Positions 17,845-26,389 of a DNA stretch of 64,000 bases are shown here, in pieces. Source of the stretch: Thermococcus sp. (GTDB lineage Archaea; Methanobacteriota_B; Thermococci; Thermococcales; Thermococcaceae). The notes beneath the pieces were generated by a model. The model saw only the letters and a program-made list of their open reading frames with translations, did no database searches and had not been told where the DNA came from. The DNA lies in the NCBI RefSeq assembly GCF_027063845.1, contig NZ_JAMOQU010000019.1:97340-161339 (forward strand), read 5' to 3'. The first letter of the stretch is position 1. Each line of letters opens with the position of its first letter. Both the position numbers and the translations under genes were made by a program.

Positions 17845-19098
17845 ATGTCGGGGGTTGTCTGGCGCGGGGCATATCCGGTGTTTACGCTCGAATCGCTGAA
17901 GCTCAAGTGGAACGTGTTCCTGCTCTACGCGGTGGGATTAGCCCTTTATCCCCTCCTCGATGATGCACGCCTCGTGTTACCCTACTTTGTTGCGGGTTTT
18001 CTCTTCGTGGCGTTCTCCGGTGATTTCTGGGAGACAGCCCAGATTTTTCTCTCCAAGCCTTACCGGCGACTGCGCCTGTTTTTTGAGCTCTTTTTCTCCC
18101 ACCTGCTGATTGTTTTCCTTATGATCGCCCCATTTGCTCTCTTTGACGTCCGCTCTGTGGTCTTTGCCCTTTTTGCCATTCCCTTCCTCCCGCTGGGTTA
18201 TCTGACTTCCCTTGCAATTAAGAGCCCCAAAAAGGCCATGACCGCGGGCATTGTAATTTTTCTCCTGCTCACCTTCGTCCCCCCGGGAATCATTCAGCTT
18301 AAGGCCCAGGAAAAGGCCCAGAGTGCCCTTGAGATAAAGAGCCTGGAAGACTACGAGGCTAATAAAGAAGAATATGGCAGGCTCGTTACTGAGCTTGAGA
18401 GACGCTACTCAAACTACGCCTTCCTTTCTCCCGGTGCACAGCTTGAGCTCTTCGCGAGGGACGTTGAAACAGGCGACAGCGATGCTTTCCTCAGGCTCTC
18501 CCTAACGCTGGCCACTTTCTTGGCCCTCACCGTGCTCACCTTCCTCCTCTTCCTGCGCTTTGAGCCGGGAACCGTTATCAAACCCTCCCTCCCTGCACTG
18601 TATATCTCCTTCCTTCCCTGGTGGATTGGAAAAGAACTCGCTGGCCTGTGGGCCTCAAGGACCTTTCAGACCCTTATACTTCTCCTGATTCTTCCCGTTG
18701 ACGGGACACTGAAGTCCTTCGCACTGCTATTCCTCCTGCTCCTCGCCTCCCTTGAAGTTCTCTCGGAGAACCCCGTTTTAATACTCAGCAAACCAGTTGG
18801 CAGGAGCTACCTCCTGAGGCTCTTTCTCATTACTTCCCTGCTCTTTGGAATCTCAATCCCCGTGTGCAGGTTTTCCTTTGGAGTGGCCTTCTTTTTAGCG
18901 TCCCCGACTTTCTTCACAGGACTGTTCACGAGGAAAGGTGCTTTACTTCTCATTCCCCTGCTCGCACTCCTCTTCGCTCCGGCGATTAGCTCAGCGGAGG
19001 CGTCTCTGGTTCTTATGGTGCTCTCTGCTATCCCGCTCATCCTTTCAGCGTTCAGGCTTTTGAGGATGGACTTCAGCGCTTGGGGTGGTGTGAAATGA
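17845..19098 (+). CDS. ABC exporter membrane subunit-like protein
   Basis: A 417-residue membrane protein with about ten hydrophobic helices in two halves around a polar segment (about 150-215). The segment AFSGDFWETAQIFLSKPYRR near residue 60 parallels the SKPL(G/T)RR block in the two permeases that follow, and ILSKPVGRSYLL recurs later. This block is typical of ABC-2 permeases of the NosY/ABC2_membrane_2 type. TATA CTTATAAAA at 17802-17810 gives it its own promoter. The stop overlaps the next ATG. An intact ATPase is missing from this locus. Confidence 0.62.
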   Translation: MSGVVWRGAYPVFTLESLKLKWNVFLLYAVGLALYPLLDDARLVLPYFVAGFLFVAFSGDFWETAQIFLSKPYRRLRLFFELFFSHLLIVFLMIAPFALFDVRSVVFALFAIPFLPLGYLTSLAIKSPKKAMTAGIVIFLLLTFVPPGIIQLKAQEKAQSALEIKSLEDYEANKEEYGRLVTELERRYSNYAFLSPGAQLELFARDVETGDSDAFLRLSLTLATFLALTVLTFLLFLRFEPGTVIKPSLPALYISFLPWWIGKELAGLWASRTFQTLILLLILPVDGTLKSFALLFLLLLASLEVLSENPVLILSKPVGRSYLLRLFLITSLLFGISIPVCRFSFGVAFFLASPTFFTGLFTRKGALLLIPLLALLFAPAISSAEASLVLMVLSAIPLILSAFRLLRMDFSAWGGVK

Positions 19099-20618
19099 GA
19101 ACTAAACTCCTGCTCTTCCTCATCTCCATTTTACCGGCCGTAGCCGTCGAGATAGACGTTCACAGGTTTACCGCTCACTACCCCAGCGTATCTCCCGAAA
19201 AACTCGGCTACCTGATAACCGCCGACCTGCTCGCCAAGTGGCTCCCCAACTTCCTCAAGTTCCTCTTCATGCCTCTCCTGCTAATCATTCTCCTCTCGCA
19301 CTTTGGCTCGGAGTTCGAGCAAGGCAACGTTCTCCTGATGTTCTCAAAGCCCCTGACCAGGAGGCGCTACTTCCTCGGCTGGGCCGCTGAAGGCCTAAAA
19401 CTCTCCCTGATTTTTGCTATAGGAGTAGCTGTTTCCGGGACACTCGCGATGCTCGCCCACGGTCTCGAGGTTAGGGGCTACCTAATCAGCTCCCTCGCCC
19501 TCTCGCTCTCGCTGGTTGGTATCCTTGGAATCGCCCTGCTCCGCCTCCCTTTAGCGACCTCCCGCGATTCGGGGGTCTTCCTCGGGCTGGGAGCCTTCGT
19601 CATCCTCATGCTCCTCGGGGAGTTTGATTATTCCTTCATCCCGACGGCTTACCTTGAAAAAGCCATCTCCATCGGGGGGAGCGTTTCCGTCTCTTACGAG
19701 GCCGTTGGAGGACTTTTGGCCCTTTCTGCTGGCCTGTCGCTCGTCGGAATGGAGCTGTTTAGAAGGAGGGAGCTTAGAGGCCCCGAGGCCCTTTCACTTC
19801 CAGAGTTTTCCTTCTCGCCACGTGGGCTCTACGGTGTTTTCCTCGGGCTGAGCCTTCAGAGCAGGCGCTTCATTGCTTTCGTCGCCTTTACAGCCCTTAT
19901 GGCGCTTTTAAACAAGGCAACCTTCGATAAGTATCACTCCCTTTACGGCCCTACCGGCGTTTTGAACGCCCTGATTTCGACTTTGGATAGCGTGCTCCTG
20001 CCGTTTGTAGTCCTTCCCCTCGGGGCGGTTTCGATAAGTTCGACCATCGAGAACGGCACTGTTAGAGTTCTGCTGAGCAAGCCGTTGGGGAGGAGGGACT
20101 TTTTCCTCGGGACGCTCCTGAGCGACGTCTTTGCGGTGTTCATTGGCACGGCATTCTACGCGGTCGTTCTCGTTGCCTACGCCCTTCGCTTGGGTGCCCC
20201 TCTGAGTAAAACCCTTGAACTCGGCTTGGTTTTCGGTTCCCTGCTCCTTCTCTCGCTCGTCCAGTATCTGGCGCTCGGTTACCTGCTTTCATCCTTCATG
20301 AGGGGCAGAAAGGCGCTTTTCATCTCACTGGTCCTGGCCTTCCTCCTGGGCTTCGCCGTTCCAATCGCCGTCATCGCAGCTTCAAATTCGGCGGGGGGTT
20401 CCTTCGTTGATGCTCTGGCCAAAAATTCCCTTCCCGTGCCGAGTCCTTTCCTGCAATACGCCGTGCTTGCGACGGCAGTCTCTCTGAAGAAGCACCTTCC
20501 GCCTAAGTCCCTTTCGGAGATTCTAAGCTATCCTGGCAATCTGGCGATGCTGGTCATACCTACGGTGGTTTACCTTACAATCGCCTGGCTCAAATTCAGA
20601 AAAGCCGACCTGAGGTGA
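19095..20618 (+). CDS. ABC-2 permease with duplicated permease module
   Basis: A 507-residue membrane protein made of two similar halves. Each half begins with a helix, then an acidic block followed by the SKPL motif: FEQGNVLLMFSKPLTRRRYF (about 75-95) and IENGTVRVLLSKPLGRRDFF (about 318-338). Six helices follow each block. A single polypeptide could therefore form a complete transmembrane pore for an exporter. GGGTGGTG ahead of ATG 19095 sets the start, overlapping the upstream stop by four bases. The downstream gene has the same motif once. Confidence 0.72.
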   Translation: MRTKLLLFLISILPAVAVEIDVHRFTAHYPSVSPEKLGYLITADLLAKWLPNFLKFLFMPLLLIILLSHFGSEFEQGNVLLMFSKPLTRRRYFLGWAAEGLKLSLIFAIGVAVSGTLAMLAHGLEVRGYLISSLALSLSLVGILGIALLRLPLATSRDSGVFLGLGAFVILMLLGEFDYSFIPTAYLEKAISIGGSVSVSYEAVGGLLALSAGLSLVGMELFRRRELRGPEALSLPEFSFSPRGLYGVFLGLSLQSRRFIAFVAFTALMALLNKATFDKYHSLYGPTGVLNALISTLDSVLLPFVVLPLGAVSISSTIENGTVRVLLSKPLGRRDFFLGTLLSDVFAVFIGTAFYAVVLVAYALRLGAPLSKTLELGLVFGSLLLLSLVQYLALGYLLSSFMRGRKALFISLVLAFLLGFAVPIAVIAASNSAGGSFVDALAKNSLPVPSPFLQYAVLATAVSLKKHLPPKSLSEILSYPGNLAMLVIPTVVYLTIAWLKFRKADLR

Positions 20619-20623
20619 TAAGA

Positions 20624-21421
20624 ATGTGGGGGTTTAAACTCGAACTGGAGAAGAGTCTAAGAACGAAGAAGTTCTGGCTGATACTCGTTTTGATTTTGCT
20701 GATATATGCAATGGCCTTCAGGGAAGTTAAGGATAACCTTGAAGGTGCTACAAATTCTCAGGAACTGCTCGCCATGAGCATTATGGATTACATAGCGGCC
20801 AGCGCCTTCCTCTTCATCGGCCTCTATGCCCTCATTGCAGGGGCAACTGCCGTTAACTCGGACCTTGAAAACGGAACGGTCAGAATAGCTCTAAGCAAGC
20901 CGTTGGGAAGGACTTCTTACCTGCTCGGCAAGTTCCTCGGAGGGGGTTCCAGCATAGTCGTGGCTATGGCCCTTGCCACTCTCATGTCCTTCGTGGTGAC
21001 GAAGTACTACGGCCTCTCGCTAACGGCTTCCCTCGTTGAGGACTTAACGCTCACGAACCTGCTAATCCTCCTCGCCATGCTCCAGCTTCTGGCCCTCGGC
21101 CTGTTGATTTCTACCTTTGTCCGCTCCTCCAACACTGCCCTGGGGCTGGCCCTCGTTATATTCTTGGTTACGGGCCTCGTTGCGCCACAGATAGTGAACG
21201 GCATGGCTAAGGACAAAGTTAACTCCGAATTCGGCATTCAGAAACCTGGGCTGACTCCTCAGGAGAGGGCGGCCTATCAGGAGAGGCTCGCCGAGGTCAA
21301 AAAGGAGTACCACCTGAAGTATCTCTTCTACGTTCCTCAGGTGCTCATGCTCGACGTTTTTGATGGTAAAAGAACCAACCCTCGAAGAAATATTTCTCAG
21401 GCTCGTCGAGTAGGTTTTTAA
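20624..21421 (+). pseudogene. ABC-2 permease joined to the tail of a deleted ATPase gene
   Basis: The 265-residue product has the family block LENGTVRIALSKPLGRTSYL (about 83-102) and four to five helices, then a polar segment up to KYLFYVPQVLMLDVF. The remaining residues (KRTNPRRNISQ onward) are not permease-like. In a second frame the same bases encode the end of an ABC ATPase, so a deletion removed the permease C-terminus and most of the ATPase. Ribosome site GGTGAT sets ATG 20624. The truncated protein may still be made. Confidence 0.65.
21363..21413 (+). pseudogene. C-terminal remnant of an ABC transporter ATPase
   Basis: The frame from 21363 reads MVKEPTLEEIFLRLVE followed by TAG. EPTLEEIFL(R/K)LVE is the usual C-terminal ending of archaeal ABC exporter ATPases. 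It overlaps the last codons of the truncated permease in another frame and so marks the right edge of an internal deletion. Confidence 0.65.
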
Positions 21422-21445
21422 CTTCTCGTTTATCTTTTTCTTTTG

Positions 21446-21814
21446 GTGTCCCCAATCAAGGTCAAAACCCTAACACGTCAGATAATCGCGCTCGCAGATG
21501 AGCTCGGCTTCAAGGCCGTTCCAGAATACCGGACGCCCGACGGGACGAGGATAGACGTGGCAATCCTCCGGGGCGAAGAAAGGCTCCTGGCCATCGAACT
21601 CGAAGCGTCTTTCAAGTGGTTTCCTCAGAGGGTTCTCTACGATGTGGTCAAGGCCCACCGCGCCGGCTTTCCCGAGCTGTGGGTGGTAACTCCTTTCAGA
21701 GCTAGTCCCGGTTGGGTTCTCAAATACGCAGAAGAACTTGGCATTTCTGTCAGAATAATGGGGGAAGAAAAGGTTCTCTCGGAGCTCAGGACTTCTCTTT
21801 CTTCCGGTACTTGA
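21446..21814 (+). CDS. PD-(D/E)XK-like small protein of unknown role
   Basis: A 122-residue soluble protein. The sequence RIDVAILRGEERLLAIELEAS looks like the core of the restriction-endonuclease fold: an acidic residue on one strand, then E-x-E on the next, preceded by an early Glu. The usual final Lys is not present; the second acidic residue would take its place. The C-terminal half (FPELWVVTPF onward) continues alternating strand and helix. TATA GTTTTTAAC at 21413-21421 gives a leaderless start at GTG 21446 or TTG 21443. It overlaps the convergent next gene by 29 bases. No partner methylase is nearby. Confidence 0.55.
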   Translation: MSPIKVKTLTRQIIALADELGFKAVPEYRTPDGTRIDVAILRGEERLLAIELEASFKWFPQRVLYDVVKAHRAGFPELWVVTPFRASPGWVLKYAEELGISVRIMGEEKVLSELRTSLSSGT

Positions 21815-22250
21815 TGTAAATGACGTCTTCGGCGTGCCAGAATGGGGTCTTTTCGCCGATAACCTTTATCTCGGGGCTCTCGCCTTCGTAGATTATCCTC
21901 CGCGTGAGCTCCTCCGGGAGCTGAAACTGGACGTACACCTCGCCGGGAACACTGTCCTTGTCAACGGTAATCTTGAACGTATCCTTTCCTCTGTAGTCCC
22001 TGTCTCCGTAGCGGACGAGGTAGCTCGTTCCCTCCGGGAACTGTATCGTTAGCTCGAAGGAGCTTATTTTGGGCTTTATGTGCATTGTGAAGAGTCCATA
22101 ACCGTCTTTAGTGATAAAGGTAATGCTCTGGTTGTCTATATAGAACACTTCTTTGTATTCAATGGTCGCTGGCGGCAGCTGGGCTGTCTCAAATGCGTAC
22201 GCGACGAGTGCAATCGTGATAATCGCCATGATAGCGAGGGCCTTGTTCAT
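21786..22250 (-). CDS. Membrane-anchored extracytoplasmic protein, unknown
   Basis: A 154-residue protein with one N-terminal helix or signal (MNKALAIMAIITIALVAYAF) and a beta-rich outside domain, with segments such as SSFELTIQFPEGTSYLVRYG. It has no Cys and ends in a basic tail (YRKKEKS). I do not recognise a family. GGTGACAGGG in front of ATG 22250 is the ribosome site. It converges on and overlaps the PD-(D/E)XK-like gene. Confidence 0.6.
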   Translation of the reverse strand: MNKALAIMAIITIALVAYAFETAQLPPATIEYKEVFYIDNQSITFITKDGYGLFTMHIKPKISSFELTIQFPEGTSYLVRYGDRDYRGKDTFKITVDKDSVPGEVYVQFQLPEELTRRIIYEGESPEIKVIGEKTPFWHAEDVIYIKYRKKEKS

Positions 22251-22325
22251 CCCTGTCACCCAAAAAACTTTGTTTCGGCCGGTTATTAACGCTTTTGTGT
22301 AGGTAGTTACGCCGAAAAAACGAAA

Positions 22326-23078
22326 TTAAAGGCCCGTTGGTTCGTCTATGAAGAAGACATCGAGACCAAAGCGCTCCCTAATGAGCTCCATCAGGGCCTT
22401 AACACCAAGGGTTTCCGTCTTGTAGTGGCCCGCAACCAAAACGCTCTGGGGCAGGTCAAGGGCCGTTAAATAATCCGCGTGCGTGAACTCTCCCGTTATG
22501 AGGAGGTCCATTCCCTTCCTGTAAGCTTCTTCCAGTGCAAAAGCGCCTGCCCCGCTTATCGCGCCAACTGTTTTAATAACTCTCCTCCCGAACTCGTAGG
22601 TTCTAACTGTTGTGTCGAGCTTTTCCGCTATTATTTGGGCAACTTTCTCAATCGGCTGAGGTTCTTCAAACTCGCCGTAGAAGCCTATGCTCAGGCTTTT
22701 GTACTCGCCGAAGGGCCCTTTGGGCTCTAAATCGAGCAGTTTCAAAAGCCCGACGTTGTTGCCGACTTCAGGGTGAGCATCGAGGGGCAGGTGAGCCACG
22801 TAGAGGTTCAGGCCGCTCTCGATTAGCGCCTTCAGCCTTTTGTAGTGGATACCTGTTATATAGTTAAGGCCTCCCCAAATCATTCCGTGGTGGACAACGA
22901 GCATGTCGGCCTTTCCTTTAACGGCCCTCTCGATTGTTCTGAGTGTCGTGTCAACGGCAAAGGCTACCCTCTCAACCTCTTCCTTTCCCTCCACCTGCAG
23001 TCCGTTGCTCGACTTGTCGGGGTACGCCGAAATCTGAAGGTATTCGTCGAGGAAAGCGACCAGCTCGTCGCGGTTCAT
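22326..23078 (-). CDS. Nif3-like dinuclear metal centre protein
   Basis: A 250-residue member of the NIF3/GTP cyclohydrolase I type 2-like family. The metal ligands are visible as VVHHGMIWGG (two His), AHLPLDAHPEVGNN (His and Asp) and, near the end, ITGEFTHAD and GHYKTE. The family forms hexamers with a two-metal site; its cellular role is unsettled, and calling it GTP cyclohydrolase is unproven. GGTGATAGCT sets ATG 23078. A TATA on the minus strand near 23103-23111 would give a short or absent leader; the elp3 promoter diverges from it. Confidence 0.85.
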   Translation of the reverse strand: MNRDELVAFLDEYLQISAYPDKSSNGLQVEGKEEVERVAFAVDTTLRTIERAVKGKADMLVVHHGMIWGGLNYITGIHYKRLKALIESGLNLYVAHLPLDAHPEVGNNVGLLKLLDLEPKGPFGEYKSLSIGFYGEFEEPQPIEKVAQIIAEKLDTTVRTYEFGRRVIKTVGAISGAGAFALEEAYRKGMDLLITGEFTHADYLTALDLPQSVLVAGHYKTETLGVKALMELIRERFGLDVFFIDEPTGL

Positions 23079-23133
23079 AGCTATCACCTATTCACTTGGT
23101 GAATTATTTAGTAACTGAATATGCCCCGCAAAC

Positions 23134-23143
23134 CCTTTTAAAA
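23134..23143 (+). promoter_or_regulatory. TATA box of elp3
   Basis: CCTTTTAAAA lies about 36 bases before ATG 23175, leaving a short leader with the GAGAGGTG ribosome site. Confidence 0.55.
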
Positions 23144-23174
23144 CCCCGCCCTACATCGAGCGAGAGGTGTCGCT

Positions 23175-24947
23175 ATGGATGAGAGATTCCAAGAGGCAGT
23201 TAGAGAGCTTGCGAGACTCGTGATGGAGGGCGAGATTAAAAGTAGGGACGAGCTCAACCGCTGGAAGATTAAGGTGGCGAGAAAGTATCATCTTTCAAAG
23301 ATTCCAGGTAACTCGGACATTCTGAAGGCCATTCCAGAGGAGAGGCGCGAGGAGTTCAGGGAACTGCTCAAGAGAAAGCCAACCCGAACTATAAGTGGCG
23401 TCGCCGTCGTCGCCATGATGACGAAGCCATTTCCCTGTCCTCATGGCAGATGTATCTACTGTCCCGGTGGGCCGAGCGTCGGCTCGCCCCAGAGTTACAC
23501 GGGAAGGGAGCCTTCCGCTTTGAGGGCAATCCAGAGCGCATATCACCCCTACATCATCATGATGCGTAGGTTAAAGCAACTCACCGACATCGGCCACGAC
23601 GTTGACAAGGTCGAGGTCATAATCCAGGGCGGAACGTTTCCAGCGGTTGACCTGGATTATCAGGAGTGGTTCATCAAGTGCGCCTTCAAGGCGATGAACG
23701 ACTTTCCGTATTTCAAGGACATTGAGAACCTCGAGGAGAAGCTGATTAGGCTGATAGTGAAGAAGGACGAGTCCGTTTTTGAGGAGGACCCTAAGTTCCG
23801 TGAGGCTTGGCAGAAAACCCACTCGAAGCCCTACTACTACCTTGAAGACGAGCAGAGGAAGAACGAGAGGGCGAAGGTGAGGATGGTCGGCCTAACCATA
23901 GAGACCCGCCCGGACTGGGCCTTCGAGAGACACATAGACAGGATGCTCAAGCTGGGAACCACGCGCGTTGAGCTTGGCGTCCAGACTATATTCAACTTCA
24001 TCCACGAGAGAACTAAGAGAGGTCACGGCGTCGAGGAGATAGTAAAGGCCACCCAACTTTTGAGAGACGCTGGGTTGAAAATCAACTACCACATAATGCC
24101 CGGTCTGCCGGGGAGCAACTTTGAGAGAGATTTGTACACCTTCCGCACAATATTCGAAGACCCCCGCTTCAGGCCCGATATGCTGAAAATCTATCCGACG
24201 CTCGTTACGAGGGACGCTCCCCTCTATCGCTGGTGGAAGGAAGGTAAATACCGCCCCTACCGCACGGAGGAGGCCGTTGAACTTCTCGTCGAGGCCTACA
24301 AGCTCTTCCCGAAGTGGGTTAGGGTAATGAGAATCCAGCGCGACATTCCCGTTCAACTTATAGTTGACGGCGTTAAGCACTCAAACCTGGGCCAGCTGGT
24401 CTTCAACGAGCTGATAAAGCGCGGCATAAGGCCGAGGGAGATTCGCTTTAGAGAAGTCGGCCACATGATGGAGAAGTTCGGAATCCAGCCGGAGGTCGAG
24501 CATATAAAGCTCCTCCGCGAGGACTACGATGCCGCTGGCGGAAGGGAAATCTTCCTCAGCTTCGAGGACGTTAAGAACGACATCCTAATCGGCTTCCTCA
24601 GGCTTAGAATTCCGAGCGAGAAGGCCCACAGGAAGGAGATAAACTGCTGTCCCTCAGCCATAGTCAGGGAGCTCCACGTTTACGGCCCGCTCGTGCCGAT
24701 TGGAGGAAAGCCACGCTATGAGTGGCAGCATCGCGGATACGGAAGGGAGCTTTTGGCCGAGGCCGAGAGGATAGCGCGGGAGGAGTTTGAGGTTAAGAAG
24801 ATGCTCGTCATCAGCGGCATCGGTGTCAGGGAGTACTACAGGAAGTTCGGCTACAGAAAAAACGGGCCCTACGTCGCGAAGAGGCTCGATAGGGGCTATG
24901 CCGAATATAAAAAGAGCAGGGAGTTCGACGCGCACCTGAACACTTAA
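23175..24947 (+). CDS. elp3: Elp3-like tRNA uridine(34) acetyltransferase (radical SAM plus GNAT)
   Basis: A 590-residue enzyme that modifies wobble uridine in tRNA to the cm5U type; archaea use Elp3 without the other Elongator subunits. The radical SAM core (about 70-400) has the cluster motif CPHGRCIYC and continues with GLTIETRPDW and VELGVQT. The GNAT acetyl-CoA domain fills the C-terminus, with HRGYGRELLAEAERIA and YYRKFGYRKNGPYV. Length matches archaeal Elp3. GAGAGGTG precedes the ATG. It overlaps the convergent TrkA-C gene by four bases. Confidence 0.93.
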   Translation: MDERFQEAVRELARLVMEGEIKSRDELNRWKIKVARKYHLSKIPGNSDILKAIPEERREEFRELLKRKPTRTISGVAVVAMMTKPFPCPHGRCIYCPGGPSVGSPQSYTGREPSALRAIQSAYHPYIIMMRRLKQLTDIGHDVDKVEVIIQGGTFPAVDLDYQEWFIKCAFKAMNDFPYFKDIENLEEKLIRLIVKKDESVFEEDPKFREAWQKTHSKPYYYLEDEQRKNERAKVRMVGLTIETRPDWAFERHIDRMLKLGTTRVELGVQTIFNFIHERTKRGHGVEEIVKATQLLRDAGLKINYHIMPGLPGSNFERDLYTFRTIFEDPRFRPDMLKIYPTLVTRDAPLYRWWKEGKYRPYRTEEAVELLVEAYKLFPKWVRVMRIQRDIPVQLIVDGVKHSNLGQLVFNELIKRGIRPREIRFREVGHMMEKFGIQPEVEHIKLLREDYDAAGGREIFLSFEDVKNDILIGFLRLRIPSEKAHRKEINCCPSAIVRELHVYGPLVPIGGKPRYEWQHRGYGRELLAEAERIAREEFEVKKMLVISGIGVREYYRKFGYRKNGPYVAKRLDRGYAEYKKSREFDAHLNT

Positions 24948-25687
24948 GCCTGGAGCTCCTCTTCCAGCCTCCTTAGCTCGGCCTCTTTAACCGCTTTTTC
25001 ATGCTCTCTGTCGCCTTCCTTGCCTTTAAGCCTCTGTGAGAGGTTTAATAGTGCACTCTCTGGACCGTAGCATATCAGAACGTCGCCTGGCTTTATCAGC
25101 GTGTCCCCCCTCGGGGCGCCGATATAGATTTCGCCCTTCTCGGTTTTCCTGTAAATCCCGAGGACGAGGATTCCCTCCTTGTCGAGTTCAAGCTCCCTCA
25201 ATGTCCTGTTGGCGAGCCAGCTGTTTTTCTTAACCTTAATCTGGGAAATCGAGTAGCCGTGGGTTATGCCGAGGAGCTGGGTGTAGTCGTAAACCCTGAG
25301 CTGGGGAAAGGCCCTCTGCAGGAAACGCCTAATCCACTTTTTCATCCACTTCTCTACTCTCTTGGAGGTGAAGACGACGTAGAGGGTCCCTAGGCTGAGC
25401 GCAAGGATTATCAGGGAGCTCGTTGCCTCACTCCTGCTCTTCCCAACGAACGTAAGCACGAGGGTTGCTATTGCCGAGGTTATTCCAGCGCTCCCGAGGA
25501 AGATTAGAATCCTGATTATCTTCCTCCTCACTGGATGGGAAACCACGTACTCGCTTTCGCTCGTTGTAAAGCCCGTCCCCGAAAAGGCCGACTGGGCCTG
25601 AAACGAGGCGACCTCCTTGGATAGGCCCGTCATCTCAAGGGCGGTGGCGCCTATCCTGACGATTATGAGCGAGAGCGTTATGACCAA
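24944..25687 (-). CDS. Membrane protein with C-terminal TrkA-C (RCK_C) domain
   Basis: The frame covers a hydrophobic N-terminus, a central pair of helices (about 57-105), a cytoplasmic basic linker and a TrkA-C domain (about 150-225) with GYSISQIKVKKNSWLANRTL and GDTLIKPGDVLICYG. The conserved block FQAQSAFSGTGFTTSESE resembles the pore segment of Trk/Ktr K+ transporters in miniature. The annotated TTG has no ribosome site. The frame stays open upstream as LIALISLIL, and a GGAGGTG site precedes CTG 25711, which overlaps the upstream stop in CTGA. The real start is therefore probably CTG (or ATA) at 25711-25706. Confidence 0.75.
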   Translation of the reverse strand: MVITLSLIIVRIGATALEMTGLSKEVASFQAQSAFSGTGFTTSESEYVVSHPVRRKIIRILIFLGSAGITSAIATLVLTFVGKSRSEATSSLIILALSLGTLYVVFTSKRVEKWMKKWIRRFLQRAFPQLRVYDYTQLLGITHGYSISQIKVKKNSWLANRTLRELELDKEGILVLGIYRKTEKGEIYIGAPRGDTLIKPGDVLICYGPESALLNLSQRLKGKEGDREHEKAVKEAELRRLEEELQA

Positions 25688-25707
25688 AATAAGGGAAATT
25701 AGGGCTA

Positions 25708-26274
25708 TCAGCCTGCCACACCTCCTGCAGGAGTTTTTTCGCCCTCGACCTTTGCCGCGAGGGCTATCGCTATGAAGTTAGCTCCACTCATTATAAGGTC
25801 AACGGACACGAACAGTCCGATTGCCCAGAGGCTTGACCAGGGCCACTGGAGCACTATCATAACTCCCAGCAGAATCGTCAGGACTCCCGAGAGAACCATC
25901 AGGGCCCACTGGTTGACGTCCTTGTTCTGAAACGCGATGCCAATCCTTATCGCCCCTATTGTAATCAGCGAGAAGCCGAGGACGAGCGTTAGTATTGTCG
26001 TCGCGAGAACGGGATTCTCAAGGGTCGCTATACCTCCGATGAGATATATAACGCCCATAAGGATGTGCAGGCCCCTGCTCTTCCAGTCTCTGGCCTTCGC
26101 TATTCCCTGCGCAATCTGGAGGGTTCCTCCAACGACCATGAAGGCTCCGAAGACGGCAACGCTCGTTATCGTCGTTAGAGGCAAGAGGAGCAGTCCCGCG
26201 ACTCCAAGGGTTACGAAGATTATCCCAAGGCCCAACAGCCAGGCCCAGTTCTTCTTGAGCTCACCGTATTCCAT
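25708..26274 (-). CDS. HdeD/DUF308 family membrane protein
   Basis: A 188-residue protein with six membrane helices in three repeated hairpins. The repeats are recognisable by glycine-rich turns such as GAFMVVGGTLQIAQGI, GVIYLIGGIATLENP and GFSLITIGAIRIGIAF. This is the layout of the HdeD/DUF308 family, known in E. coli from acid resistance but without a defined biochemical role. GGGGGTGGTAGA before ATG 26274 sets the start. The gene ends directly in front of the TrkA-C gene on the same strand, with an overlap of the termination and start regions, so the two are coupled. Confidence 0.78.
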   Translation of the reverse strand: MEYGELKKNWAWLLGLGIIFVTLGVAGLLLLPLTTITSVAVFGAFMVVGGTLQIAQGIAKARDWKSRGLHILMGVIYLIGGIATLENPVLATTILTLVLGFSLITIGAIRIGIAFQNKDVNQWALMVLSGVLTILLGVMIVLQWPWSSLWAIGLFVSVDLIMSGANFIAIALAAKVEGEKTPAGGVAG

Positions 26275-26389
26275 TCTACCACCCCCAAATTTTTTCACGA
26301 CAAGTAACTTTAAATCGCTTAAAAAGATTTCTGTAGGGAAGTTACTAAAATATCGAGAGCTTTATAAAGGGAGAGCCCAACACCCGCCT

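Noticed and set aside
25937-26389. N-terminal extension of the YkgJ-type gene in the ORF track
   Set aside because: It is the antisense of the HdeD gene, and a TATA box at 26359-26368 places the transcript start at ATG 26390.
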